Origin: Gulosibacter macacae
GTDB lineage: Bacteria; Actinomycetota; Actinomycetes; Actinomycetales; Microbacteriaceae
Assembly (NCBI RefSeq): GCF_003865375.1
Contig: NZ_RQVS01000007.1
Location: 1-64,000 of the forward strand
Direction: 5' to 3'
Length of the DNA: 64,000 bases
Each line of letters opens with the position of its first letter. Within the stretch, counting starts at the first letter, position 1. The position numbers were made by a program, and so were the translations under genes. Below the pieces are notes generated by a model, which was not told the DNA's origin, made no database searches, and saw only the letters and a list, made by a program, of their open reading frames with translations. Shown one piece after another: positions 44,103-51,727 of the stretch.

Positions 44103-44975
44103 ATGGCCCGTCGCAGAACCACCGCATCCGACCCCGAGCTCACCACCACGCTCGCCTCGGGACGCCGCGCGCACTTCATGCGCGAAGGCAATGGCTGGGT
44201 GCTCGTGGTCGACGGCACCCCTCAATCTGAGGTGAATCTGCTCGAACCGACCGAGCTGTCGTTCGGCTACATCAGGCATATGGGCCACGTGCTCGATCTC
44301 GCCTTCACGCCGAGGCAACCGCTCACCGCAGTGCACCTCGGCGCGGGCGCGATGACCATCCCTCGCTATCTCGACGCCACCCGACCCGGCTCACGCCAGC
44401 AGGTCATCGAGCTCGAGCGTGACCTCATCGATTTCGTGCGCAAAGTCGCGCCGCTCCCCACGCACGCGGCGATTCGCGTGCGCTATGGCGACGCGCGTGA
44501 GCAGCTCGAGCGACTACCCGGCGGCCTGCAGGGGGCGGTGGATGCGGTGGTCGTCGATGTGTTCGCCGGCGCGCAAACCCCGCCACAGGTGACGAGCCTC
44601 GAGTTTTTCGGGCACGTCGCGAAGTTGCTCGCACCCGGGGGTGTGGCGCTCGCAAATGTGGCCGATGGCCACACGCTCTCGTTCGCGCGCCGCGAGGTGG
44701 CGACGATGCGGCAGGCAATTGGGCCGGTCACGCTCATTTCCGACCCAGCCGTCTTTAAAGGCCGACGCTTCGGCAATATCGTCGTGGCCGCATCCGCCTC
44801 GCCGCTCGAGTTGCCGGGACTGTCGCGCCTTGCCGCCGCAGGCTTCCCCGCCGCCTCGGTGATGGATGATGCGCCGGCGCGCGAGTGGCTACGCGGTGCT
44901 GAGCCGTTCGCCGACTCGGATGCACAGTCCTCGCCGCTCCCCGGCCGCGGCACCTTCCAGGTGCGTCGCGACTGA
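44103..44975 (+). CDS. Spermidine-synthase-like methyltransferase-fold protein
   Basis: 290 aa from the ATG at 44103 (MARRRTTASDPEL), with GAGGA upstream; open sequence further upstream runs through the Fur operator and is not kept. A class I Rossmann fold is visible: AVHLGAGAMTIPRYL binds the nucleotide-like group, IELERDLIDF gives the acidic residue, and VDAVVVDVFAG is motif IV. It matches the actinobacterial group annotated as spermidine synthase or fused-type SpeE; true polyamine activity is unproven. Divergent from the Fur gene. Confidence 0.8.
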   Translation: MARRRTTASDPELTTTLASGRRAHFMREGNGWVLVVDGTPQSEVNLLEPTELSFGYIRHMGHVLDLAFTPRQPLTAVHLGAGAMTIPRYLDATRPGSRQQVIELERDLIDFVRKVAPLPTHAAIRVRYGDAREQLERLPGGLQGAVDAVVVDVFAGAQTPPQVTSLEFFGHVAKLLAPGGVALANVADGHTLSFARREVATMRQAIGPVTLISDPAVFKGRRFGNIVVAASASPLELPGLSRLAAAGFPAASVMDDAPAREWLRGAEPFADSDAQSSPLPGRGTFQVRRD

Positions 44976-45046
44976 CGCCCGATGGAAGCGCGGCACGCGG
45001 AGCAACCTCGGCCTCATCCTCGGAGCGCCGCGTTACCCTCGAAGGC

Positions 45047-45616
45047 GTGTCTGACTCCCCGATCATCCTTGGCTACGACCCGGAGACGCTCCGTGAGCGC
45101 ATCGACCCGGATGCCGCTGCCGCGCGTTACGGAGAGATCGAGCGGTTCCGCTCGCTGACGGCGCTGAACGAGCGTGTGGCACTGCTGCGCCTGCTTGGTC
45201 GCTACGACGAGGCGTACGACTGCGCGCAGGCGGCCTGCCGTCAATCGCGATTCACCGGCTCGCGCGAAGACTCACTCGCGGCACGCGTGCGTCGCGCGCA
45301 GGTCGAGCAGTACCGCGGAAATCTCGACATCGCCCTGCAAGAGCTCACGAATTGCGTTGACGAGGCCGTCGCGCATGAGTGGGGCGAATTGGCCGGGTTT
45401 GCGCTGCAGCACCGCGGCAAGGTGCTCTTTGACCTCGAACGCTACGAGGATGCACTCGCTGATTTCGAGCGCGCACTCAAGTACCGCGAGGCTGAGGGCA
45501 TCCCGGCTGATCAGACGAACTCGACGCGCTTTGCCATTAAGGTCGTGCGGGCACGCATTGAGGGCGCGGCGCAACCGGATGAGCACGAAGAGCCGATCAC
45601 GTCGATCGACGCGTAG
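45047..45616 (+). CDS. TPR-repeat protein of unknown role
   Basis: 189 aa from a GTG at 45047. After about 35 residues there are three to four helical pairs with TPR spacing (ALLRLLGRYDEAYDCAQAA; YRGNLDIALQELTNCVDEA; GKVLFDLERYEDALADFERAL). TPR proteins scaffold protein contacts. It resembles hypothetical tetratricopeptide proteins of Microbacteriaceae; no partner is indicated by neighbours. Confidence 0.8.
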   Translation: MSDSPIILGYDPETLRERIDPDAAAARYGEIERFRSLTALNERVALLRLLGRYDEAYDCAQAACRQSRFTGSREDSLAARVRRAQVEQYRGNLDIALQELTNCVDEAVAHEWGELAGFALQHRGKVLFDLERYEDALADFERALKYREAEGIPADQTNSTRFAIKVVRARIEGAAQPDEHEEPITSIDA

Positions 45617-45688
45617 GTAGTTGGCGCCTGCCTTCGCGAATGTCGGAGGCTTGGGGCATGATCGTCGCGACTCGATCGGAGGGCAAAC

Positions 45689-46216
45689 GTGGCCGAATTT
45701 CGTGACGGCAGTGTCGAGAGCCGCAATGCAGTCGATCGACTGGCCGAGCTACGCAACCTCGGGGATTTTCTCGTGCGCCAATACTTGGGGCCGAGCTGGC
45801 ATTTTGATTTCGACCACGGCAAATCGCGCGCGGGAATGTGCAATTACCGCAAGCGCCGCATCAGCCTGTCGCGGCACCTCGCCACGCGCAATAGCGATGA
45901 GTTCAATCGACAGACGCTCCTCCACGAGATTGCGCACGGACTTGCCGGTCACGGTGCGGGGCACGGCCCCGAGTGGCTACGCCTGGCCCGCGAGATTGGC
46001 TACACCGGCGATCGGACGCATTCGGGCCAGGTGGCCCGCGAATATGCTCGCTGGCTCGGCGTCTGCCCGCAGGGTCACGAGGTGCTGCGCTTTCGGCGAC
46101 CAAAGAACATGGGCAAGCTCTCGTGCGCACAGTGTGCGCCCCGGTTTGACCGTCGCTATTTGATCTCCTGGCGTGAACGTAGCGCGGCCGAGCTTGCAGC
46201 CGATCGCGTCGCCTGA
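45689..46216 (+). CDS. SprT-like zinc metalloprotease-domain protein
   Basis: 175 aa from a GTG at 45689. The SprT core includes WHFDFDHGKSRAGMCNY, the zinc motif HEIAH (about residue 79) and a downstream GHGPEWLRLA giving the third ligand. A C-terminal zinc ribbon is likely (CPQGHEVLRF, then LSCAQC). Eukaryotic relatives (Spartan) digest DNA-protein crosslinks; bacterial function is little studied. The start follows GGAGGGCAAAC. It stands alone between the TPR and threonine aldolase genes. Confidence 0.85.
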   Translation: MAEFRDGSVESRNAVDRLAELRNLGDFLVRQYLGPSWHFDFDHGKSRAGMCNYRKRRISLSRHLATRNSDEFNRQTLLHEIAHGLAGHGAGHGPEWLRLAREIGYTGDRTHSGQVAREYARWLGVCPQGHEVLRFRRPKNMGKLSCAQCAPRFDRRYLISWRERSAAELAADRVA

Positions 46217-46251
46217 ACTGAACAGCACCGAGCCGAGGGAGCGCTAGCCTG

Positions 46252-47310
46252 ATGCCCATGCTTCATGATGCAGTGAAATACGACTTCGGCTCCGACAACT
46301 ATGCGGGAGCGCATCCTGCGGTGCTCGAGGCGATGGTCGCAGCAAACGGCGGTCACGTCGGTAGCTACGGCGACGACCCCTACACGGCGCGCCTGCAGGA
46401 GGTCATGAAGGGCCACTTCGGTGCTGATGCCCGCGCCTTCCCGGTCTTCAATGGCACCGGCGCGAATGTGATTGCGTTGCAGTCGATGCTGCCGCGCTGG
46501 GGTGCCGTGGTGGCACCGGCATCGGCGCACATCAACACTGATGAGAACGCGGCGCCCGAGCGCATCGCCGGCATCAAGATTGTGCCGCGCCCGAGCACCG
46601 ATGGCCGCCTCGACCCCGGCACCATCCCATCGACGCGCGTCGATGAAGACGATGTGCACTCGGTGCATCCGCTCGCCGTGTCGTTCTCGAACACGACCGA
46701 GCTTGGCTCGGTGCACTCCGTCGCGCAGGTGCGCGAGATTGTCACGAAAGCGAAGGATGCGGGCCTGCTCGTCCACTGCGACGGCTCGCGCCTCGCGAAT
46801 GCTGCGGTGGCCGCGGGTGTTTCGCTCGGCGAGATCACCGAGGGTGTCGACGTGATCTCGCTCGGCGCCACGAAGCTCGGCGCCGTCGCGGTCGAGGCGG
46901 TCGTGGTGCGTAATCCCGAGGCGGTCGTCGGTCTTGAGATGCTGCGAAAGATCGACCTGCAGCTCGCCTCGAAGCAGCGGTTCTTGTCGGCGCAGCTACT
47001 CGCCCTCTACGAGGGTGAGGTCTGGCGCGAGAACGCGAGCAACGCGAACGCCCAGGCCGCGCGACTCGGCGAGGCTGTCGCCGCACTTGAGGGATGCTCG
47101 GTGCTCTACCCCGTCGAGGCAAACGCCGTGTTCGCGGTATTGCCCGAGGGTGTGGCCGATGCCGTGCGCGAGCGCGGCTGGCACTTCTACGATTGGGGGC
47201 CGGCGGGCATCCCTGGCGCGGTGCGCATGATGACCGCTTGGGACACCCCGACCGAGGCCGTTGAGGCGTTCGTTCGCGACATCAAGGACTGTGTCGCCGC
47301 CGCGCGATAG
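46252..47310 (+). CDS. Low-specificity L-threonine aldolase
   Basis: 352 aa. PLP enzyme that splits threonine or related beta-hydroxy amino acids into glycine and an aldehyde. The type I fold shows DFGSDNYAGAHPAVLEAM at the start, FNGTGANVIAL, the aspartate in VHCDGSRLANA, and the cofactor Lys in ISLGATKLGAVAVEA near residue 205. A second in-frame ATG at 46258 is possible. The gene may be co-transcribed with the following cyclodeaminase-family gene, 73 bp away. Confidence 0.88.
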   Translation: MPMLHDAVKYDFGSDNYAGAHPAVLEAMVAANGGHVGSYGDDPYTARLQEVMKGHFGADARAFPVFNGTGANVIALQSMLPRWGAVVAPASAHINTDENAAPERIAGIKIVPRPSTDGRLDPGTIPSTRVDEDDVHSVHPLAVSFSNTTELGSVHSVAQVREIVTKAKDAGLLVHCDGSRLANAAVAAGVSLGEITEGVDVISLGATKLGAVAVEAVVVRNPEAVVGLEMLRKIDLQLASKQRFLSAQLLALYEGEVWRENASNANAQAARLGEAVAALEGCSVLYPVEANAVFAVLPEGVADAVRERGWHFYDWGPAGIPGAVRMMTAWDTPTEAVEAFVRDIKDCVAAAR

Positions 47311-47383
47311 GATCACCAAAACCCCACCACCGGGCGCTGTTGCCTCGGTTGGCCGCACTCGATCTCGCAGCGAAGGGCAGCTC

Positions 47384-48337
47384 GTGACGACGACAATTCC
47401 CCACATCACCGAACGTGAAATCCGTCAGCACGTGACCTACCACCAGGCCATGGAGGTGCTGCGCGAGGCGATTCTGCACGACGTCGACCCAGCGAACGAC
47501 TTCCCCCGCGAAATCCTCGAGCTCGCTGATCACAAGCAGTTGCTGTTCATGCCGTCGCAGTCGAAGCGCTGGGTGGGGTCGAAGCTCATCTCGGTGAACC
47601 CGGGGAACTACCGTCGCAACCTTGACCGCATCCAGGGTCTCTACCTGCTCATGGATGCCGAAACGACGACGCCGCGCGCACTCATCGACGGCGCCGAGCT
47701 CACCGAGCTGCGCACGGCCGCGATGTCGATGGTGATCGCCGACCAGATTCTGCCTCGCGATGCTCGCAAGGTCGTGCTCTATGGCTACGGCGCGCAGGCC
47801 CGCGCGCATCTGCTCGGGCTCAAGGCGATTCGTCCCTCGCTTGAGCAGGTTGTGGTCACCGGCCGCAACCAGGTCAAAGCCGAGATGTTCGCCGCGAACG
47901 CCGCCGAACACGGGTGGGATGCCCGCATCGGTGCGGCCATGGACCCGCAGGTCGCGATTCCCGAGGCCTCGGTCGTCGTGACCGCGACCGGTGCCGGCAA
48001 GCCACTCTTTGATGGATCGGCAGTGCGCCCGGGCACGCTCGTGATCGCGATTGGCTCGCACAACAACGACCGCCGCGAACTCGACGCCGACCTCATGGGC
48101 CGCTCGCACGTCATCGTCGAAGACAAGGCGACGGCGCTGCGCGAGGCTGGCGATGTCGCGATTGCCGTGGCCGAAGGCAAGCTCGATCCTGAGTCGCTCA
48201 CTGATCTGCAGGACTTCGTGCGCGGCGTCTCGCTGCCGCGCGACCGTCCCTATGTCTACAAGTCGGTTGGCATGTCGTGGCAAGATCTCGTCGTCGCCGG
48301 CGAGATCTACGAACGCGTGCCCACCGGCCGCCGCTAA
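47384..48337 (+). CDS. Ornithine cyclodeaminase/mu-crystallin family protein
   Basis: 317 aa from the GTG at 47384 (VTTTIPHITEREIRQH), with AAGGG upstream. The NAD(P)-binding part is KVVLYGYGAQARAHL; substrate-side motifs include KLISVNPGNY and DGAELTELRTAAMS. Members include ornithine cyclodeaminase, alanine dehydrogenase-like and ketimine reductases, so the reaction is uncertain. Open sequence upstream overlaps the aldolase gene and is not kept. Confidence 0.85.
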   Translation: MTTTIPHITEREIRQHVTYHQAMEVLREAILHDVDPANDFPREILELADHKQLLFMPSQSKRWVGSKLISVNPGNYRRNLDRIQGLYLLMDAETTTPRALIDGAELTELRTAAMSMVIADQILPRDARKVVLYGYGAQARAHLLGLKAIRPSLEQVVVTGRNQVKAEMFAANAAEHGWDARIGAAMDPQVAIPEASVVVTATGAGKPLFDGSAVRPGTLVIAIGSHNNDRRELDADLMGRSHVIVEDKATALREAGDVAIAVAEGKLDPESLTDLQDFVRGVSLPRDRPYVYKSVGMSWQDLVVAGEIYERVPTGRR

Positions 48338-48361
48338 GCGGTTCAGGGCTCGGCTGCGCCG

Positions 48362-48886
48362 GTGGCAATTCGCTATTGGCTCGTCGTTCAGCCACTCGAC
48401 CGGGCGCGCGAGCTCGTCGAACTCGGATGCATCCAGGTGCCGTGGGGTGCGCGCGAGCCGCTCGAACGGATGCGCGCGGCTGACGGCGTTGTGCTCTATT
48501 CGCCGCGCGAGTCGAACCCCGATGGTGAGCCGTTGCGTGCGGTGGTGCAGGCGGGACGCATCCAGACCGAAGAGCCGGTGCAATCGGGCGGCTATGCGCG
48601 CTCGCCGTGGCGGCACGAAGTGGAGTGGCTACCCGAGGCTCGGGTGGCGCCGATTCGGCCGTTGCGCGACCTGCTCGATCTCACGCGCGATGACCGGTAT
48701 TGGGGTGAGCGGTTGCGCGATGGCTGGGTGGAGTTGAGTCGGCGCGACTTCGAGATCTTTGAGGATGCGGTGCGTCGGCCCTCCCCCGACCCGAGCGGGT
48801 TCATGTTGCGCACGCTCCGCGAGACAGGGTATCCGGGCATCATGCCCGATGAGCCTCGCGATGACGGTCCGCGGCTCATTCGGTGA
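48362..48886 (+). CDS. EVE-domain protein
   Basis: 174 aa from a GTG at 48362. YWLVVQPLDRARELVELG and GVVLYSPRESNPDG, plus YARSPWRHEVEWLPEARVAPIRPLR, fit the EVE (PUA-like) fold, which binds modified bases in DNA or RNA. EVE proteins occur in modification-dependent restriction and in RNA quality roles. No restriction or modification gene is adjacent here. It begins 25 bp after the cyclodeaminase-family gene. Confidence 0.82.
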   Translation: MAIRYWLVVQPLDRARELVELGCIQVPWGAREPLERMRAADGVVLYSPRESNPDGEPLRAVVQAGRIQTEEPVQSGGYARSPWRHEVEWLPEARVAPIRPLRDLLDLTRDDRYWGERLRDGWVELSRRDFEIFEDAVRRPSPDPSGFMLRTLRETGYPGIMPDEPRDDGPRLIR

Positions 48887-48913
48887 GCCGCTGCGCCGCT
48901 AAGCCACTGAGTC

Positions 48914-49082
48914 GTGCGCCAAGTGGAACCCGCGCTGTGCCAACTGGAACTGGAAATGTGCCAAGCAGAACCGACCCCGTGCCTGATCCGCAAGAAATCC
49001 CTGGTCGCATGCCCGCACTGCCAGGCGTTTCCGGCGATTCGGGTTCCACTTGGTACGCGCCGGGTTCCACTTGGCACGCGCG
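48914..49082. repeat. Inverted cluster of GTGCCAAGTGGAACC-type repeats (family D)
   Basis: Three direct units read GTGCGCCAAGTGGAACC, GTGCCAACTGGAAC and GTGCCAAGCAGAACC (48914-48972). Two inverse units, GGTTCCACTTGGTACGCGC and GGTTCCACTTGGCACGCGC, lie at 49042-49080. The arms can fold into a large stem around a 70-nt centre. No gene is supported in this 215-bp gap. Confidence 0.75.
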
Positions 49083-49101
49083 CGACTCGCCTCATCACTC
49101 G

Positions 49102-49692
49102 CTAGGGCTCGTGCTTGATGCTGTAGTTCCACGCGGCTGGCCGCTCTCCGCTCGAACGCTCCGGTTGCAGGCGCTGCTGCGATCCCTCGCCGCCTTCCCT
49201 ACCGCCATAGGGTCGCCCGTGGTCTGACGACTCGTCGCGCTCGAACACGAGCTGATGCCCGTGCTCGCCGAGTCGCACTTGGTACGCGGTGCGCAGGATG
49301 CGGCCCTCGGCCCCATCCTCGAATACTGCGTTGGTACCGCCGCTCGTCTCAGCGGGGCCGTAGAGCACGAGGATGTACTCATCATCATTCGTGTGCCGAA
49401 TCTCGGCGTGAGTCGGCTCAAGGCAGTCGAGCCTGATCGACGAATCAGGCGCGGATCCGATCGTTGTGAGCGCAGTGAAGAGCGGGAACTCGGCGCCTCG
49501 GTTGACGCCTTGCGTGCCAGCGGCGATCGAGACGAGCCGCGGGCATCCGGAACCGTAGTTGCCGTGGGTGGTGGTGACCGGCTCGGTGACCGGGCGCGGC
49601 CCAAGACACGTATCGCCGGTGGCATCGACCGTGATCAGGCCGGCTGGGTTGACGACGAAATCGTCGGGGGCGTGCAGGGGTTGGGAAGACAT
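49102..49692 (-). CDS. FHA-like domain protein
   Basis: 196 aa from the ATG at 49692, with GGAGG 6 nt before it (a second ATG directly upstream at 49695 is worse placed). A forkhead-associated-like domain is likely at about 65-145: LTTIGSAPDSSIRLDCLEPTHAEIRH matches the conserved G-S-H pattern (given as one stretch of motif types: TIGSAPDSSIRL, then THAEI). The C-terminus is hydrophilic and probably disordered. FHA domains bind phosphothreonine; no kinase is adjacent. Confidence 0.72.
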   Translation of the reverse strand: MSSQPLHAPDDFVVNPAGLITVDATGDTCLGPRPVTEPVTTTHGNYGSGCPRLVSIAAGTQGVNRGAEFPLFTALTTIGSAPDSSIRLDCLEPTHAEIRHTNDDEYILVLYGPAETSGGTNAVFEDGAEGRILRTAYQVRLGEHGHQLVFERDESSDHGRPYGGREGGEGSQQRLQPERSSGERPAAWNYSIKHEP

Positions 49693-49878
49693 CATCGACC
49701 TCCTCAGGTTGCTGATGAGCATCCCCCGGTCCGCTGAGTTTTCCGCGCGTTCTGTGAGGGTGTTCGGAGGCAACACACCGGTTTGGCTGGCGCGTTACCG
49801 GAGTCTCGAGTTGGTGACTATTTACTCTCGCGGCGCCGCGTCAGCGAACGAGCTAGATGTTTCGGTCGCGAGCCACGC

Positions 49879-50418
49879 TTACCAGCGGCCTAGTTGCCCA
49901 ATCGCCGCGCGCAGGATCTTGCCGCGGCCGCCCTCGAGTTCTTCAAGGAGGTCGGGGTCTTTGGCTTCGTCGGTCGTGACCCAGGTGACTTCGAGTGCAT
50001 CCTGACGCGGCTGGCATTCGCCGGTCACCGGCACGATGAACACGAGCGCGACGGCGTGCTGTCGCTCGTCGTAGAGGTCGGTGATCGGCAGCGGCGAGTA
50101 CTCGGCGATCGTGAATGGCACGAGCGATGCGGGGAGCTGCGGGAAGGCCATCGTGCCGAGGTCCTTCTCGAGGTGGCGCATGAGCGCGGTGCGCACGGCC
50201 TCGCCGTAGTGCACGCGGCCCGACACGAAGGTGCGGGCAATCATGCCCTCGTCGTTGGCGCGCAGGAGCAGGCCAATGTGCTCGACGCGGCCCGCCCCGT
50301 CGACTCGCACCGGGATCGCTTCGACGTAGAGGATCGGGGTGCGGCGCCGAATCAGGCTCAAATCGTCATCGCTGAGCCAGCCGCCGCCAGATTCCGGGTC
50401 AGGTGTGCGCACGTCCAT
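49879..50418 (-). CDS. NUDIX hydrolase family protein (DUF4916-like)
   Basis: 179 aa from the ATG at 50418 (MDVRTPDPESGGGWLSDD). The pattern WLSDDDLSLIRRRTPILYVEA then HIGLLLRANDEG and TFVSGRVHYGEAVRTALMRHLEKDLG resembles the actinobacterial NUDIX/DUF4916 group. The classic Nudix box (GX5EX7REUXEEXGU) is degenerate, so catalytic activity is uncertain. No good ribosome site is seen; the mRNA may be leaderless. Divergent from the carboxylesterase. Confidence 0.75.
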   Translation of the reverse strand: MDVRTPDPESGGGWLSDDDLSLIRRRTPILYVEAIPVRVDGAGRVEHIGLLLRANDEGMIARTFVSGRVHYGEAVRTALMRHLEKDLGTMAFPQLPASLVPFTIAEYSPLPITDLYDERQHAVALVFIVPVTGECQPRQDALEVTWVTTDEAKDPDLLEELEGGRGKILRAAIGQLGRW

Positions 50419-50569
50419 GTGCCGATTCTGCCCCATGTGGCTGGCTGGTGCTCTCGGTGTTCGCGGCCGGTGAAGATTCTTGTCACCTCTGCGCGCTCTC
50501 GAGGTGTAGTTACCTTGCGCGGCCGCATGCGTGACGAAATGTTCACGGAGCGCCCGGCAAGATAGGGGC

Positions 50570-51208
50570 ATGATCCTCGCCAATGAGAACCTCGATGCCC
50601 CGCTTGTTGTGTTGTTGCACGGATACGGTGCTGATGAGCGTGATCTTGCCGGGCTCATCCCGTATTTGCCGCAGGAGTTTCGGTACGCATCGTTGCGTGC
50701 GCCCGAGCCCGTGCCGGGGATGGGTGGGTTCCAGTGGTTCCCGTTGCGCATCGTGCCCTCACCCTCGGGTGGTGAGGTTGACTCAAGCGATGAGGCGGCG
50801 CGTGTGGTTGACGCTGGCGCGACGCGTGCGGCCGAGGGCGTGTGGCAGGCGATCGATGGGCTTGAGGCGTCGAAGGTCGCGTTCGTTGGGTTCTCGCAGG
50901 GGGCGATTACCGGGATGCAGGCTTGGCGTCTGCGCCCGGCCGGGTTTGCCTGCGGAGTGCTGTTGTCGGGCTACGTCGCGCAGGGGCCCATGCCCTTGGA
51001 TGCGGAACTCGCCGAACTGCGGCCGCCAGTGTTCTGGGGTCGCGGGCTGCTCGACGCGGTGATTCCGGCGCGGGCGATCGAGGCGACGGGGCCCTGGCTT
51101 GAGCAGCACACGGAGCACGTGGAATTTGTGGAGCCGCAAGCTGGACACGAGCTGACGTTGGCCGAGTTGCAGGCGGTGGGCGAGTTCTTGCGCGAGCACC
51201 TGGCGTAG
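50570..51208 (+). CDS. Alpha/beta-hydrolase of the phospholipase/carboxylesterase family
   Basis: 212 aa from the ATG at 50570, preceded by GATAGGGGC. LVVLLHGYGADERDL contains the oxyanion region; the nucleophile is Ser in GFSQGA near residue 105; the Asp follows in GLLDAVIPA and the His in QAGHEL. Small esterases of this type hydrolyse short acyl esters or thioesters. It is not in an obvious operon. Confidence 0.88.
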   Translation: MILANENLDAPLVVLLHGYGADERDLAGLIPYLPQEFRYASLRAPEPVPGMGGFQWFPLRIVPSPSGGEVDSSDEAARVVDAGATRAAEGVWQAIDGLEASKVAFVGFSQGAITGMQAWRLRPAGFACGVLLSGYVAQGPMPLDAELAELRPPVFWGRGLLDAVIPARAIEATGPWLEQHTEHVEFVEPQAGHELTLAELQAVGEFLREHLA

Positions 51209-51243
51209 AGGCGCGTTCCCAGCAAGCGTCGTTCCTCGGTGGG

Positions 51244-51315
51244 GCATCGCTCGTCGATGCGGCGTCGCTCGCCGATGCGGCGTCGCTCGTCGGTGCGGCG
51301 TCGCTCGTCGGTGCG
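51244..51315. repeat. Four tandem 18-bp units
   Basis: Units of the form GC(G/A)TCGCTCGTCG(A/G)TGCG run without gaps from 51244 to 51315. They begin the 519-bp gap between the esterase and lhr. Confidence 0.85.
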
Positions 51316-51392
51316 GCGTTGCGCTAATACGCGCCTTCCCCGCAAATACGCACGCTCCCGACATCCGCATCCCACTGATACGCGCGCTTCCG

Positions 51393-51443
51393 ACTAATAC
51401 GTGCGCTGCAGCGCGCGGTTTAGGCGGAAGCGCGCGTATTAGT
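51393..51443. repeat. 51-bp hairpin repeat, copy 1 (family C)
   Basis: Arms ACTAATACGTGCGC and GCGCGCGTATTAGT surround a conserved core containing GCGCGGTTTAGGCGGAAG. Near-identical to 51550-51600. Confidence 0.85.
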
Positions 51444-51549
51444 AAACGTGGGTGCTGCGGCGGGGCACGGCGGGATGCGGCGAAATACGGCGGGGCGCGG
51501 CGAGACCGTCTGGCTCCCGAATGCGGATCCGCTAATCCGCGCGTCGCTG

Positions 51550-51600
51550 CCTAATCCGCGCGCTGCAACGCGCGGTTTAGGCGGAAGCGCGCGGATTAGT
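51550..51600. repeat. 51-bp hairpin repeat, copy 2 (family C)
   Basis: Arms CCTAATCCGCGCGC and GCGCGCGGATTAGT with the same core. Where copy 1 has TAC/GTA in its arms this copy has TCC/GGA, so both sides changed together. Partial units (GATACGCGCGCTTCCG at 51378; GCTAATCCGCGCGTCGC near 51530) lie nearby. Confidence 0.85.
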
Positions 51601-51727
51601 GGCCGAGGGTAGGCGGGCTGAGCGGCGTGGGCGTCAGGCCAGACGCGCAGCCGCTGCGTCGGCGGTACGCAGCCGGTGCGACGGCGGTGCGTCGGCGGTG
51701 TCGGGGGCATGTGGTTGGCTTGCGCCT

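Larger units (their letters stand above)
51316..51727. other. Repeat-rich gap before lhr
   Basis: No gene is supported in this stretch; it holds the family C copies, partial units between them, and the region upstream of lhr (51601-51727) where no clear promoter or ribosome site was found. Confidence 0.5.

Noticed and set aside
47282-48616. 444-codon open frame on the minus strand
   Set aside because: Antisense to the cyclodeaminase-family and EVE-domain genes; no domains.
51244-51600. Possible CRISPR array before lhr
   Set aside because: Units are contiguous or hairpin elements without equal-length unique spacers, and no cas gene is near.
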